Shown: one piece after another, positions 36,765 to 52,800 of the stretch
Layout of the letters: every line of letters starts with the position of its first letter
How positions within the stretch are numbered: position 1 is the first letter of the stretch
Assembly (NCBI GenBank): GCA_900239685.1
Contig: OENT01000430.1
Location: forward strand, 1-64,000
Reading direction: 5' to 3'
DNA: 64,000 nt
Source of the DNA: Rotaria macrura
Lineage: Eukaryota; Rotifera; Eurotatoria; Philodinida; Philodinidae
Notes under the pieces: model-generated
What the model saw: only the letters and a program-made list of their open reading frames with translations
Told to the model about the DNA's origin: nothing
Database searches by the model: none
Translations under genes and position numbers: made by a program

Positions 36765-39402
36765 ATGATGATGACAAATCTTGTTAAACTACAAACTGTG
36801 GAACAACTTTCACCATTGGTACTTCGTGTACTCGGTTGTAATCCGAGTCCGATGACTCTACAAGGCACAAACACATATCTCATCGGTAAAGGTCACAAGT
36901 ATGTTTTCGTTCAATACTGTTTTTCGAAATATAGACATTAAAATCAATAGAAATTAAACTTTCCCTACGTATGTATTGAAAACACAGAAAGAAAAATGTC
37001 GAATCAGTGAAAAATGATATTAGATGAAAAGTTTATTTTATTTAAAAAAAGGAAAAATACGTTTATTGATGTGTGATTCATAGAAACTTTATGTTTTTCT
37101 GGCGATGAAAAATTAGAAGATACGTAGCAATTGTTAAGCACGGATGTCGTTGTTGCTGTAATGTGTCATAAGAGTATCGATATCCTTTTGAATACCATTA
37201 GTAGAACTTGAAATTGACCGATGTTTAGCATCTGTACTCATTTGCAAAGACTGCACCTTCAATATAAAAATAATGCAGTATAAACTTTATGCTAGTCTTC
37301 ACTTGAAAGTTAATACAGCAATCAGAATCCAAGATTTCAAGATAAAGTATTGCTTCATCCTGCTCAATACGAGGGGAACTGTCAATAAGAAAAGATGTCG
37401 TTTTAACTAGCTACACATCGAATTGAATCTTCACCGGTGCATTAACTTTAATCCAGTTCTGAAAACAGTATTAACTTTGATTCAGTTTTGAAAAGTTCAT
37501 TAACTTTTCAGTCAATCCGTTTTGTTAATACAGTATTAACTTGTGTAGTAAAGATCTTGTCTGATTCGAGGAGAAATTTTAATTAACCAACGTAACTATA
37601 AAACGAATAGCGAGAGAAAACAAAACTCGAGAAATAGGATAGGAAAAAAAAATCAATCTTGGTCAATAACTACATCTCCGAAGTTTCGACATTTTTTCGA
37701 CCTTTTACTTTTGATGATTTCATATTAAATCGTTTTATATGATAACATGTATGTGTTCTTTGAAATAGTTATCCTATGAAAAAGTATTTTTACACATGAA
37801 AAATCAGAAATATCAATGTATTTTTGTAGCTATGAATAAGTCAAAAGAAAAATTTTCATCAAAATCGTGTACGTCATGATATGATGTTCTTCAGTATGAT
37901 TTCCATAGAAGAAATATGTATAAAAGCAAAGAGAATTCCAGCAATATAGATCTATTTCATAATTTCTAGTCGCATATTACTCGATGCTGGTCAAGGCGTA
38001 CCAGATTATGTTGATGAACTTCAAAATACTATGACAAAACATAAAATTGGATTGCATGCTATTCTTATTACACATTGGCATCCTGATCATATTTATGGTA
38101 TTAAGGATGTTCTTAAATTGATTGACAAACGTAAGCATTGAAATTGTGCAACAATTACTTTGTAAACATGGAACTGTTTCTAGCTGATTTACCTGTTTAC
38201 AAACGGAAACTTTTAGAGCTGCCCGATTTGACGAAACTGCAAGCTTATTTCATGTCGGAAAATCCAGATTCATTTACTGATTTTACATTTATTAATAATG
38301 GTAGTGATGAATTTACTATAGAAACTGAAGGAGCTCATTTAAAGTATGTACACGTTCTCATATATATATATAACATTGTTAAATTTTCTATACTATTGAA
38401 GAGCAATTCATACACCTGGTCATACGACGGATCATCTTTGTTATTGGCTTGAAGAAGAACGAGCTCTATTTTCTGGTGATACAATACTTGGTCAAGGAAC
38501 AACCGAATTCGAAGATCTATATGATTATTTAAATTCTCTTAAACTTATTCAGAATCTTTCACCGGAAAAAATCTATCCGGGACATGGTCCAGTTGTTGAA
38601 AATCCTCGTCAAACTATTCAACAGTATATATCACATCGTCAACAACGTAACGAACAAATACTCGATGCATTGAAACAAGCTAATGATGGACTCGATCCAA
38701 ATGAAATAACGAAAATTGTTTATGTGGTAACATATGACAAGTTGAAATTAATAATCTATGAACATTTTATGAATACCTGAAAAAACCGAATTTGTTAGGG
38801 TGTTTGTCAGGAACATGAAATGATACAGTTTATTTTACTCTGTCATTCTCATTTGATGTACTTCACATATGTATATCTGAACGACGAACATTTTTACAGA
38901 AAATCGCTCACTATGTATAATTAGTTAGCATGACAATACAATCGATGTGAATGAATCATATGAAACTTAACTTTTTCTTGGTCTTATTCAAAATCTTTGT
39001 AGATCAATTTCTCTATTAGATATGTCGGCTCGGAGAATAATATGCGAGAATTTATCTCTATTCATTTTTCACCATGAGGAAGAGATGAGAAAAAAACAGC
39101 ATATTTCAAATCTCAAGGAGAGCTTCATGAAGATTCGACTAATCTGAGAGATTTTTCACTCGTCATTAAATATTTTATCAATTCTTTACATCTTTTTCTT
39201 TTCAGGGTTTGTCAGAAACATTATTTCCTGCTGCTCGTCATAATGTTTGTAATCATTTACAAATGCTTGAGAAACAAAATCTTGTTTGTAAGTCCATTTG
39301 CATTCTTTTGAATACCAGAGATTGAATTTACTTTTTTTTCGTGATTTAGATTTCAATGATGAAAATAAAAAATGGTCATTACGAGTTAATTCATCGATCT
39401 AA
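36765..39402 (+). CDS. LACTB2: LACTB2-type metallo-beta-lactamase fold endoribonuclease
   Basis: Six exons (36765-36898, 37970-38130, 38184-38343, 38402-38726, 39206-39287, 39350-39402) join in phase to 304 aa; human LACTB2 has 288. Human LACTB2 is a mitochondrial single-strand-specific endoribonuclease. The N-terminus carries [20 protein letters not shown], a near-identical match to the family. Zinc ligands are present: [11 protein letters not shown] (HxHxDH), [21 protein letters not shown] and IYPGHGPV. The end has [12 protein letters not shown] and the winged-helix-like tail with [13 protein letters not shown] and KKWSL. Three ATGs stand in a row at the start. Intron 1 is long (1,071 bp), the others 50-480 bp. 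A pyrimidine tract ending in AG lies 14 bp before the first ATG. Confidence 0.95.
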
Positions 39403-39467
39403 TATTTTTTATTGTTGTTGATTGCGAAAGTAGAATCCAGCGTTTGAATTCGAATCACTTTTTATTT

Positions 39468-39473
39468 AATAAA
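39468..39473 (+). terminator. Polyadenylation signal of LACTB2
   Basis: aataaa 65 bp after the stop codon, within a T-rich stretch. Confidence 0.4.
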
Positions 39474-40841
39474 ATATTTTCATCATAATATAATGCCTAG
39501 AAATTCGACATACAAACTTTCTAAAATTTCATGAAACAGAATGCTGTCAAATTCTCCTATGGCAGCTCGATGGAAATTTACCGCTTGCATCTCTACTTAT
39601 CTATCAGCAATATATGAACTGAAATAGCTGATACATATGTGAGAAAGGATATGGTATAGTAGCTTTTCAGATATCTTAAGAGTGTTGCATTAAACCGAAA
39701 AACACACTTCGAAAAGATCTTTCTAATACTCTGAATGAAAAAAAAATGAAAGAATAATTTCTCACAGCATAGGAATATGAGTTCGAGGCTCGTCAACACA
39801 ATGACAGTACGTTTTATTTGAATTGAATCATATTTTGCTATTTGAGAAAAGATATCTGACAAAGGTTTGTCTGTGTCATGAAAAATATCGTGTTTATTTA
39901 GTGATAGGAAGTCCTGTAAACGGCAGCAGTGAAAATTCGAAAAATATGTATTGAATGACACTTAGCAATACCCTTTGGAATCGATACTCTGACAAGATTT
40001 ATGAAAATTTAAACTAAGAAAGTAATATTAAAAACAGTAGTTAATTATTACATGTTGACATCTTATTCGTTCTTCTCAATTTAGAACTTAGCACAGAAAA
40101 TTTATTCGTAAATAGTAATCACATTCGTCGATATTTTCTTATTTGTCAATAGGAAATCAATCTTTTTAAGTAGAGTATATTTCGCATAGTTTTCAAATTC
40201 ACTTGATCAAAATAATATCAAGAAAAATCAAACTAGCCTATGAATATTTGTAAATATGCTGCTTCTGCATCTTCAAATCTACGAAACATCGATGATAGCA
40301 AATTACAATGCTTTCTTGTACTAAACCAAACAGTCTTAACTTTAACAACCAAAATACTGTACATAGATTTCGTCGAATCTATGGTCAACAAGTAGTTGGT
40401 TGATCAGCCATATTAATCTTTGTAACTGTGTTCAACAATTTTTAACAAGTAGAAAGAAAATAAAATTCATGGTTGTCAACTATTCTCATAATGATTCAAA
40501 TTTCGTTTAAAATATCAGACTGATGAATACAGTTTTTTTTAAGTTCTAATTATTATAAACCCCTTCACTTCTTCTTTAGATGCCACAATCAAGCTTCGAA
40601 AGAGACGGTAATATGAAAGTTGACATGAAGGTTCATTGTATTATAGCTCGAAGGTTTATACTCAAGACTGTATAGCGGTTTTCTTTGCAAAAGGTAAAGT
40701 TTCGTAACATCCAATCATATGTTTGTTCAACGATCGATTCGCCTTCTACTACAATGATAAATAGATGAGTCAACAACTCGTTTGGCGCTAACATAGATTC
40801 ATTTATTCTACATGATGTGAATAGAGTACAAGACTAAACGA
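39474..40841. other. Gene-free stretch between LACTB2 and the giant gene
   Basis: No coding region is supported on either strand. It should hold the promoter of the gene that starts at 40842. Confidence 0.35.
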
Positions 40842-43800
40842 ATGGTCGATCAACAAAAGTTCGAATCGATTTCTATAGCGTATGATTCTCATGAAATAAA
40901 AAGTAATAAAGATTATCGAACTATCTCTGAAGCATATCTTATCAAAATTGCAGATGCTATTCGGAATAATGTAAGATTTCGTATTATGTTGCATGTTTAT
41001 CAATAAAACTCAGATTGTATTCGTATGAATTGTAGTATGGCATAGATATTTTAGAAAGGGATGGTAATTTTGAAATGACAGATGAAGTTATCAATTGTCT
41101 CAATTCTCTATTGTTGATGGATAATCAAAATAGCAATCTAAACAACAATTATATCGGCAGTACCGTAAATCTAAATGAACAAAGTGATGAATTTCAAAAA
41201 GTTAGTCTATCTCATAATGAATCGATGATATTACGAAATAATGAGAATGAAAACGGAAAAATAGAAGAGTTTCCATCCAATGTACAGTGTGTGCCAATCA
41301 AATTGCCAGATTTAATTGAAATGCAACTTCGAAATAATCGACTGCTTAGTAATGCTATTCATAACTATAGACATCATGAACGATATTCAAATTCATTGAA
41401 AAAGAAAAGAATATTTTCAACAAAAACTTCAGACGACGACGAAGAAGAAGAAGAAGAAGAAGATATTTTAATGATAGAAGCCGAACATTTATGTCCTATG
41501 ACGTTACGTGATGTACCTGATTCATCAACAGTTATTCATTCAAAAACTAAAACAGATCTTAGAAAATCAATGAATCGAATTCATAATCAACATAAACATA
41601 AAACTGCCAAGGTAAAGTTGATAATTATACGATAAATGAGATTAGATCTAGCACATTCTGTGCAATGTCATCTGTGTTTGGTCAGTGATTTTTTATTTCT
41701 ATTATTATTATACATAGACAGCAAATACATTAAGTGCTGATATACAAAATATAGTTCAATTTATAATTGATGAAGAAATTACTTTCGAACATTTACTCAA
41801 TGAAATAAAAATCAATAATAAACAAAATCAATCAACAAAATCAAGAAAAACGAAGAAAAATCGAAGTCAAATAATTCAAATATCACCGTTCGAAAATACA
41901 TATGGACAATTCTTTTATCCAAATCAGATTATACCAATCGAACAGAAAATGATCGAGAAAATTGTCTATGGTGTACAAGCAATGGCAGCAGCATTGACTA
42001 ATGCAGTAAATATCGAAAAGTTTCTTTTTCAATCTAATTTCATTTGAAACGAAAATATTGTAATTTAGAAAAATGTCGAAGATGTTTTAAATGGTCTTTT
42101 CATGTTTACTGATCAATCGAATTCTCAACTAACGGGTCAAACCGATAATAAAATAGCCGATGAACTAATGAGTACAATACAGAGTAAGACGATTCGTATA
42201 ACATTCTTCGAAACATATTTTCTTGATTGTTTTATTTACAGAACGTTTTCTAATACAAAAACAAGAACTTTTAACTAGTCGTGAACGATCACGTGTTCGC
42301 ATGGCATTAGATTTAATTTTTGCAGATAATCGTTTGAATGGTAAAACAATGATATATCGATCAGAATCTCCTATTTTGTCTCGTATGATTCGAAAAATTT
42401 TATTCTGTGCAAAAGAAAGAACACTATGTTCTTACGGTGATGTAATTACCATAATGAATGATTATGACTATCATCAAATACGTGTACGTACGTGCAAACG
42501 TATGTCACTATCATACGATGAATATATTGAAATTCTCGGTGAAATGTATCATGGATCGTATGATAGAATTGACAATTTGAAATATTATGTAGATGCAAAT
42601 GAAATTATTGATCTTGATACAAATCTTATTCGTTCATCAATATTAACATCGACACAAATAAATGATATGATTAAATATATTGTACGTGAAGATGGCATAA
42701 GACAATTGTTGAAATTAATTCTAGATCGAACACTTCATAGTGAAAATAATATCAATAATGAACGTTTACAATTGAATTTAATGCTTCCAACAAATTTAAA
42801 CGAATTATATCAAACAATTAAAAAATTACATGCTTTCAGTAAGTAACAAAGATAGATTGACTGACAATGCCTAACTTCAACATTGAGTTTTCAATCAAGT
42901 TAATTCACATGTTTTGTAGTTATTGAAGCATATCTACTTTTTAATACATCAACCCAGAAAAACGATTGAGTTCATTTGTTTTGTTTATCATCTTTCTCAA
43001 ATTTTCGCTCGAAACCCATTCGTTATAATGATATCTATGATTCTATGTAAGAATTCGGATCCTGTCAAGTCTGTTGAATTCGATGTGAAACATTTTGAAT
43101 TATTTCTTTTATCAGTTATGTTCGATTCCAGTCAACTTCTCACGTCTTCTTGATTGCGAACATTTTTTCTTAATTGGAAGAATAAAATGTCCGCAATCAA
43201 GCTGTAGTCCGTTCAATAGTTAACATAAAAATCATCTACATTGAATTTCATACTTTTAATCGCAAAGAGATTTTTCTATACTTGCATTGCTTGTAACATA
43301 TTTTCATTTAAAATAGTGCCTATGGCTCAAGTCATAGAAGCTCTAAGAAAACCATACCTATTACAAATTACGAAAAGATCAAAAACTAAAATAATCACCC
43401 CAAATGATTTACGTGCTGTAATGTCTCAAATATGGTTGTCATCAGAAAATATTAATACATTAATTAGTGACAAAACGATTAACTTTGAAACATCCAATCA
43501 ATTCTACATTGATTTTCATTCGAAAGAAGATATTGATGATAGATTAAATAAAGTAAATAAATTCATTGCACTAATTTTTTCTATCTATTAAAATATATTT
43601 TAAAAAAAGATTTGTAAAAAAATTCAAGATCATTTAAATTCACATAGTTGTATAACACGTGTCGCACTTAAAATGATAGCTGAACATTGTAATGGTACGA
43701 TAATTACACAATTTCTTAATGAATTCGATAGAAATCCTCGTTTTATATCCATTATTGATATATTTAATGATTTAATAACATCAGGTCTCATATCTACATG

Positions 43801-46800
43801 TGAACTGTTAGCTTTCTCAAAACAAGATATTATTATTAAACGATCATCTTTATTGAAGCACTTCGAATCTATTGCATTTTTTCATAAACGTGATACTGAT
43901 TTACTTGCTGAAGTTACGTTAGTCATGCGTGAAGATGAATTAATTGAATATTTAACACAACGTGCAATGACGATGAAAGAAATTTACATTAATTCTATAT
44001 TGAATAATGATGAACGTCGAAATTTTATTACGAAAAATCTTATGCAAACAACGAACAGATTATCATTTTTATCTATATACGGTACTTATTTTCTTTAGAT
44101 ACTTATAAAAACAAGAAAATGTATTAATCTATTTTTAGAATTCATCCGTTATTTTAATCTTGATCCCAATTGTGGTAAAATATTCTATTGGATGGGTTTA
44201 ACGGATGAACATATAGTGAAAACATTAATTGAAATAAAAACATTTGTGAATGAATATACACTTGATGGAATTTATAATAATTTTCTAGTCAAACTTCATG
44301 ATACATTAGGTTAGAAAATTGATCTTACATTGAATGAAAGACGAGTAGAATATATTGAGCTGAACAAAAATCACGTAGTTGAATAAAGAATATTTTAGTA
44401 ATTCGTAAAAATTCGATTTGCTTCCTTCTTCATAATGCAGTTTTTTTGTAGTCATCATTTAAAGTGAATTAGTATCTAGCATTATACACAGAACACCCTT
44501 TACAAGACACTAGCCCTCTGAAATCCTCTCGTGTACCGAAAACTGTCAGTTGAATAAAAGTACGCTTCTATCAGAAAAATGTTTTATTCAACGAAATATG
44601 TCCTATGGATATGGTATTTACGTAGATACAATTTTCCAATTCGAAGAACGAAGTATTATAGGATATCTATTTCATTGTTCTTTCAATAGCTAATAGAAAT
44701 TCATTTCATAGAATAATAAGTTCGCAATCGAAAGACTCGACATTGTGATAATTTTTAAAGCCCAGGAAAATTCTCCTTAGCTAATTATAGATTTTTAGAT
44801 TTGTCTGTGCTCATCATTTTGATACATTAAAAGATTTAATCTTTTCAAATCATATAAAGGATGCTACGATCGAAATACTGAACGATCAATATACTGCTTT
44901 TTACTGATTCTTCTGTCTAGACACAATGAGAAACCGTTGAAGCACGATATTCTGAATATGTTATTCGTTTACAAAGATAAAATTAAGATGAATCAATCTA
45001 AAACTATCGGAGATGTTTTCTTTTTACAAATGAGCTTTTCATCTGAAGTTAAACTTGCCATTTAATAAATAGTTCAAGGCTAATCAATTTGCATAATCAA
45101 CAGACAGAGAGAGAGAGAGAGAGAGAGAGTCTCTACGATATGGAAAACATCTACGTAAAAACTACAAAGCATTGACTATTGTAGTAATCAACGAAATGCT
45201 GACATGGGTTAGGTGTTTCGATCGTTCTTTAACTCATACTCATTTTATGCATTATGTTAGTCGCCTTGCATCGATAACTGCTCGACTTCTATAAAGTTCA
45301 TTGTTGACATCTTTTGTAATCTTGTAAATTTAGGAACTAATCTTACTGAGTTAGGTTATCATATTTTTTTCTAAATCATCCTTTAGAATAGTATCAAACA
45401 AAATAATGTATAGTTAAGTTTAAAAAAAAATAACGAATATCTTTTCTCGTCATAGAATCAGGTACCTACTATGTATCTACTGAAAATCTAAAAATTTCTA
45501 ATCAACAACAACGAAATCTGACTATGAAGCAACAAAATAATAATCATAGTGTCTATCAACATATTCGTGAAAATCTTTGTGAACTTGGTTGTTTTTTAAC
45601 TTATAAACAAGCTTCACTACTTGTTGATTATGCGGATCCGGAATATGAACATGAACTTGTATCTTTAATTACAATACATGATATTGTTCCACAAGAACGT
45701 TTGAAAACAATATTAAAATCAACAAATCATGAAATTAATATCGATGAACTTTCTACTATGATCCTTCGACAACAACAAGTGTATGTTTGTCAAATAGATT
45801 TGACAAAGAATATTGCCTAGTTTTTATTTGAAAGTTAAATTTTAATTTTAGTATTGAATGTAAAACACTTCTTGATTCATTTCATCAACGTATTAATTAT
45901 CGACAGAAGCGTTTCAAACGTATTGAAAATTTACAAAAACTTCTTCTTTCATCAATGTTAATGGAACAATTTCTAGAAATGATTCCTGATTTCGGTATAG
46001 AATATTTTACTCATCTAGAACTTGATTGCCTGGAAGAAATAAAACTTATTGACATGGGCATACTTGCAATGTTACTTACATTACCACCATATAATCCTTC
46101 CATTGACGCACAAAAACATGAATGGTTTCGTAACAATGATAATTTCATTCGAAACGATGAACACATATGTTCTAGTTAGTTATGAACTATGCTAAAATCT
46201 ATATTGAATAGATAAAAATAAAAATATCGTCTTGTTTTCGTTTAGTATCACCAAACTATTTACATATTCTTGATCCAATTATAGAAAAGTATTCTATATT
46301 TTTAACAACTATTCTCATACGAATTATTTCCAATCAAGAACGTTTGGAGAAAGTCAATGAAATTTTATTATTAAATTCCGATCATTATTTATCAACAGAA
46401 GAAGTTCTGAAAATATGTGCCTATGAACATATGTTAACCAATGATAATATCGAACAGATTTGTCGAGAAATATTTCCTATAAAACAAACATCAAATACCA
46501 ATGATCAATTACATCATCAAAAATTATCATTGTATGATAGTAATCAAGGAAATGTACATGAACAATCAAACGATAGAATTTATAGCAACACTGGTAAATT
46601 GTCATTGAAATTCAATTGAAATTTCATCATCTATTAGATTTGAGTAAAGTAAATGTCTAATAGTAAAAATGAAAGATATCCGTTCGATTAAACAATTATT
46701 TCCTCTTAATTAGAACAAAGCGATGATTAATCAGTCAAATTTCGATACCATGCATTTTCGACCTACTGAAATCAGTTTGATCTGAAGTTTTTCATTCTGA

Positions 46801-49800
46801 ATCAAATGAGTTTTAGAAAATTATCAATTCTATATCAGAAGAAAGTGTTAAAGTTGTAGACTTTTTCATATTGAAAGACTATCAATGAACCAGCATAGAA
46901 TTCATGTGTACGTTACTAAGACAACATATGTATATAGGACTGCTTTCTTACATTTGAAATCATAGGATTCAAATGCATTGATATTTATACTCATAGAAGT
47001 TCATATGTATAAAACGTTTTGATTGTTCGAAGCGAAAGAATTTCATATTAGTACTGGAGACCTGTAGGACAAACTTTTGTCTGTCATGAATTCCGTTTGT
47101 CCCGTCCCGTGAGACAAACGGGATTTTTCGGGAGTGTGCCGCAGGACTCTAACTAGTACTCATTTGAGATGTTATTTTTTTTCTCGTTTTATATACAAAA
47201 TTAGATATCAGAGATACTAGTATGACATTTCAAGCAGTACTTGATTGCTATACACGAAATATGTCCATGTATATTCATGATTCTAATCTTCAACATAAAA
47301 TGGAACAAGCAATCATGTTAACTATATTTGATTATATTCTGTATTTTAACCACCAAACCTCAATGAATCAACAACTACGTCCACTATTCAGAAGTTTTAA
47401 GCCCTTAGCTATATATAAAACTCAATTATTAATAGAAAAAGAAATAATAGTTATTAAATTGTTATTAAACATGCGTAAGAAACAAGCACCATTGACAATT
47501 CATGATCTGAATCGATATCTTGAATTATATCCAATACCATGTCGATTGTAAACTATATTTGTTTCATTATGATTAATACGATATTGAAGATATTTTTTCC
47601 TATCTAGAGATATTGTCAATGAATTATGTCATTTCAAAATTATTTCACAATCACTTGCCAACAATTATACAATGACTCAATGCTATGAATTAAAGACAAG
47701 TACACCTGAGATTCAAGCTAGTTTTCTATTTTATATGATGATAAAATTAATTCAAAAAGAAGGTTATCTGGATGAAATTAATACACGATATATTCTAAAT
47801 CAATATCAGACAAATTCAACAAATGAAAAATTGAATCTAATTTATAAACATATTCTACGCGATGGTTTTCTAACCGTAGAACAAATCATTCAATCGACCA
47901 AAGATTTTTTTCTACAAGATGTAAATAATTTAGGCACATCGCTGAATAAAATTCATTGAATCTTTGGTCATTTACCTTTTCGTACTCGGTAGATATAGGT
48001 CACTATATTTCTGTGGTAACATAGAGAAGGTTTCTTTGTTCATATATGTATAATGATTTGTGAAAAGGCAATATTTCATCAAGACTATGGCACTCAAATT
48101 TTTAAAATTTCATACTTATTGGAAAAAAAAACAAGATTCTGACTCGTTGAATAAGTCAAACTAAATCTATAATAGACGTTATACGTATATACTGTAGAAT
48201 TACATTCTCAACGGAGTATACTATATAAATATGCATACTATGTGCAATTGTAAGATTTTGTCGCATTCAGAAATAAGAGCCTCTTTTTTTCACAGGTCTC
48301 ATACAATAAACTGGAAAATTGTTAGAAAACTTTAAGTGTCCAAATGCTGATAGGGGTATTTTAAGTACGATTCTTCTTTGAAATAGTAGAAAACTCACTG
48401 CAAGAGAACTTGTGTAAGAAGTGTGATTAGCTATTTGTTTTCAGGAACATCAATCATTGTTGGAAAATTGCTTTGGAGATGATCGGATTTATATCTTGTG
48501 CTAAGATGATCATAGAAAAACTCGATACAAAAATTTTTCATCATTGGAATCTTTATAGTAAAACACGTAGATTGATTCTGAGAATATTCGAACAGTTGTG
48601 AATTTGAAATAGAGATTTCTTTAGCAACATATAAAATACCTGACGATCAGTGGGCTTCATAAATTCTGTAGGCGGTCTATGATTGTCTTTTAAATATTCA
48701 ATGATTTGTTTCTCCGAAGAATCAATCTGTTATGATTGAAAATTTTACAAAAAACCCAACATCTATAGATCTATTTCTTTCTGATGTTTCCATCCATTCT
48801 TTAGAATATACCTAAAACTTGATAAAACAATCAAAACTGTCTGTCTGATGAACATGGACGAAAAGAAGATTCGTCGGATTTCGTCTTATGTGCTTCATGT
48901 GTCCTACCTATCCGTAGTGTATTTCTTTCATTCGTTTTTACTCGTTGAATGTGAGATTTGTGGACAAAAACAGAATACTATTGAGCGTAGAAGTAAGTGC
49001 AGTACGAGTACTAGTCATAGATTTTTGTTGATGGTAGCTGTAGATTAATAAAAATGTATTGTGTCACGATGTTACAGTTCTTCATATTTCTTGCACTCCA
49101 ATGCGCTTGGGGATTATAACAATCTAATTTTTAAAAAATCATTCTATTTTAATTTAGTATTTTAACGAAGATACACTTAAAAACCTAATCAATGACTATA
49201 AAACAGTTGTTCAAGAACCATTCCTAATTAATATACTTAATCGACAACAATTAACTAATACACAACTTGAATTAGCATTGAGTCAACATATGCGACGACG
49301 TCAAGTTGTTCAAACAAATAAATTAATCGATCATTTGAAACAGGCTAAATTAGTAAAAGAAAAAGTTCAACGAAAAGTTGATCATGTTCTTTTAAAAATG
49401 GATGACAATATACAACCATATTCTAAAAAAATGGCACGTACACCATCTCATTTAACACGTAGGAGTACTCTTAAACAACATCAAACGTTTGAAAATGAAC
49501 AACAACTATCATCGATAGATAAACATACTGATGATGAACCATCGCCTACTTTACGTTCATTACGTCGTAATTATATTCAAGCTAAAATACCACGAAATCA
49601 ATTACATTTATTAGTTGAACAAGGCGGTTGGAATCATGATATCTATGTTGAGTTTAAACGTGAACTTAGTGTTATTGATTCTGATAATTCATTAGAACTC
49701 ATACGACATATAACACACAATATATCAATGTTACTTAAAGAAAATGGTTCCGTTGCTGAAAAACCATTGATGGAACATTTTCAACAGCATGACATGTTAT

Positions 49801-52800
49801 TTCTTGCAGATTTCCAACTATTACTTATTCGATATGGTATGGTTGAATTAGAAGATCTAATCGATTTATTAGTTGTTAGTAAATTAGCTAAACCAGATGA
49901 AATTAGATCGTACGCAAAAACAATTTATTGTCTAAATGTAAATATCTTGATGCATGTTCACTTGCTCTTAATAAGCTATTGATAAGATTAGACAGATATA
50001 AATTATAGCGTTGAAACTATTGATTCTCAGACATACATTTAAATTAGGAACAATGTGTCGAATTCATCGAACTACATAGAATGCTCAACGTGGGATTTTT
50101 TCCATCATGTAAAAGTGCAAAGATTATTGTAAAGAAAGACAAGCAGGGTTAAAACTAATGATCTAAATCAGTACTGAAGAACTCTATTGTTTGTCTCGTG
50201 AACAGAGAATCATCGAAAGTTCGAATACCGAACTTAACACTTTGCTTGTAGATAGATCATAGCATAATCTGAAACCTCTCAAATTCAATTCAAGACTGCA
50301 TAGTTTACAAATGAAAGATAGACTTTCTATTGCCGTACATTATTTTTTTTTGAAATTTAATAGATAACAGGTGTTCATTTGAAATGTGAAAATCTTGATA
50401 GGAATACGTTTGTGTTACCGAATGTATCAAGAAATTTCTAATTGCTTTAGAAGAGATTTACAAATGAACTTTGCATATTTAACTTTTCCTCAGTTGTAAG
50501 CTATTAGAAGAAATTTCAATGAAAAATTCATAAAATTCTCTGGTGCACCTTTGTGTAATCTTCGAGTCGAATTCAGATCTAACTTACGATACTAGACAAC
50601 TACACGAAACCAACACATCAAATAGTTCTTTTTTTCTATTTTCTCTAATGAGACACGTAGAATCAAGACATATTTTTTAAACTATTCTTCATCTTTCTTA
50701 TGAGATACATTGAGTTAAACATATGTCAATGAATTTGTTTTCAAAACTACATCAAAAAAGTTGTTCGTTTTGAAATAATCAGACTGCGTTCATGGTGAAA
50801 TTTGGTTCTCATTTCATATATCTGTTCGATATAAATCATTTGATCGTTCATTTCTCATTTAGATAAACAAATATTTGGAAATTTCTAAATCACAAGAAAA
50901 TGTTCTAGTCAAAAAATATCACATACAAAATAATTTAGAGAAAAAACTATTCATAACATCATCTGATCTTTCTCATCTGCTTAATCATGTTCTTAAACTT
51001 GATCGTCTCAAACGCATTATTGATATGATGACAACAATTAAAAATTATATACATATACATCCAATAAATACATTCAATGCCGTGAAAGCATTGAAACTTG
51101 AATGTAATTGTGATGAATAGAATTTGTTTCTTTGTCTAAAAATTTCATTTTATAGTCGATTTTGATCATTATGATATGAGATTTTTACATGATTTAAAAC
51201 TTTTAAGTGATACATGGTATAAAAGATATTTATTATCACAAACCAATGATATTGATCCAACAGTTCCATCAATAAATGATGAAGAACAAGAACAAGACGA
51301 TCAAAATCAATATAGAGTTCATTCGTCTGGTGATGAAGATTTCGATTTAAAATCATTTGATAATTTATTTGATATTAAAGAATCTCAAATAGATATTAGT
51401 GAACAACGTAGACAAGCTTATCTGTAAGAATAAATTATGTTCTCTTTTGTTTATAAACTATAAAAAAAAATATTTCAGTGAAAAAATTAAAAAACAAAAA
51501 TCTCAAATTGATCCATCGAAATTAAAAATGGCCGATGATGACGATTATCTTCAATTATCAATTAATCTAGATGATTTTCACAAACAACAAAAAATGAATA
51601 ACGATCAATTACATGGCATCGAGCAAGTCTTTCCCGATGCTTCACACCTTGGACCTCAACTTCTTCTACCGTATTTTATTGATAATCAGAAACGATTATT
51701 TATTGAATTAGATTTCGCTGAAGAACGAAACATCGAAGATTATCACAAACAATATCAATACAAGAAAATTGAACAACAAATAAATGAATACCCTAATACA
51801 ATAGAAAATGAATCACATATATTGAACATTAAAACTGAACAAGACTTTCAACAAATATCTACTTCTATAGTAGAGAAACAAAAACATGAGATAACTGAAA
51901 TTAATGTAGTTGACAAAGTCTCACCGAATGAAATTGATAAGTCAGTGGTTGAATTTCATGAGTCTGCTAATGACATACAGCAAATTTCTGAATCATCATC
52001 CATCGAAAAACGTTTATCAGATTTAGAACAATCATCGAAACAATTGGATTTTGAACAAATACAGAGAAATGAACCTAATTTGAAATCATCAATAATGCAA
52101 GATGACAAACCATTAGTAGACGATGATGTTTATCATAGATCATCCTATCAAAGAATTACTTCACAAAAACAAACAGAATCTTTACCAATCATGCGGAAGG
52201 AGCAACTTTCATCGACCATAAATGAAGATTTTCAATTGGAATCGGCATCATCTGACATTCGAAATACCATTCAAGATAATCATATCCTTGAAGTCGAACG
52301 GTAAATATTTAAGGCCCCCCCTCCTATTAATCCGAATTTCGTCAAAGAAAGTCCAAATCGGCTGAAATTTTCAGGATATGTTAGGACTGAAGCGGGTAGC
52401 CTACGATAAAAATTTCAGCCCGAAGTATGCAAGTTTAAGGAAGTTATAAGGTGAACACTGGTTAAAAATGACCCATTTTCCATCCTAGTTATTTTGCCTT
52501 CAAGTATGTTTTTTCGAAAAAATTTTTTTTACCATTCGATAGAGCATGCAAAAACGCAGGGCATCTCGTGCTCCGATTTTTGAAAAAGCTTTTTTTAATG
52601 CCCAAAAAAGTTTCCACAACTCGAACTCCGTGAAAAAAGGCCAAAAAACTGCAAGTGAATTTTGTAGGTGATCTTTTTTGGACATAAAAAAAAGCTTTTT
52701 CAAAAATCGGAGCACGAGATGCCCTGCGTTTTTGCATGCTCTATCGAATGGTAAAAAACATTTTTCGAAAAAACATAGTTGAAGGCAAAATAACTAGGAT

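Larger units (their letters stand above)
40842..47920 (+). other. Giant protein, N-terminal helical part (exons 1-13)
   Basis: About 1,410 residues. Exon 2 has an acidic run (DDDEEEEEEEDIL) after a basic patch. The rest is dense in amphipathic helices with few prolines and repeated stretches of about 60-100 residues that look like helical bundles, for example IYNNFLVKLHDTL, HEINIDELSTMILRQQQ and YLDEINTRYILNQY. Short blocks such as ITPNDLRAV, ATEEV-like STEEVLKI and TIHDLNRYL recall the helix-start spacing of EF-hand or HEAT-type helices, but calcium-loop residues are missing, so no domain is claimed. Confidence 0.45.

Noticed and set aside
52489..52737. Two overlapping minus-strand open frames
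   Set aside because: They translate the arms and loop of the TTAA-flanked foldback element.
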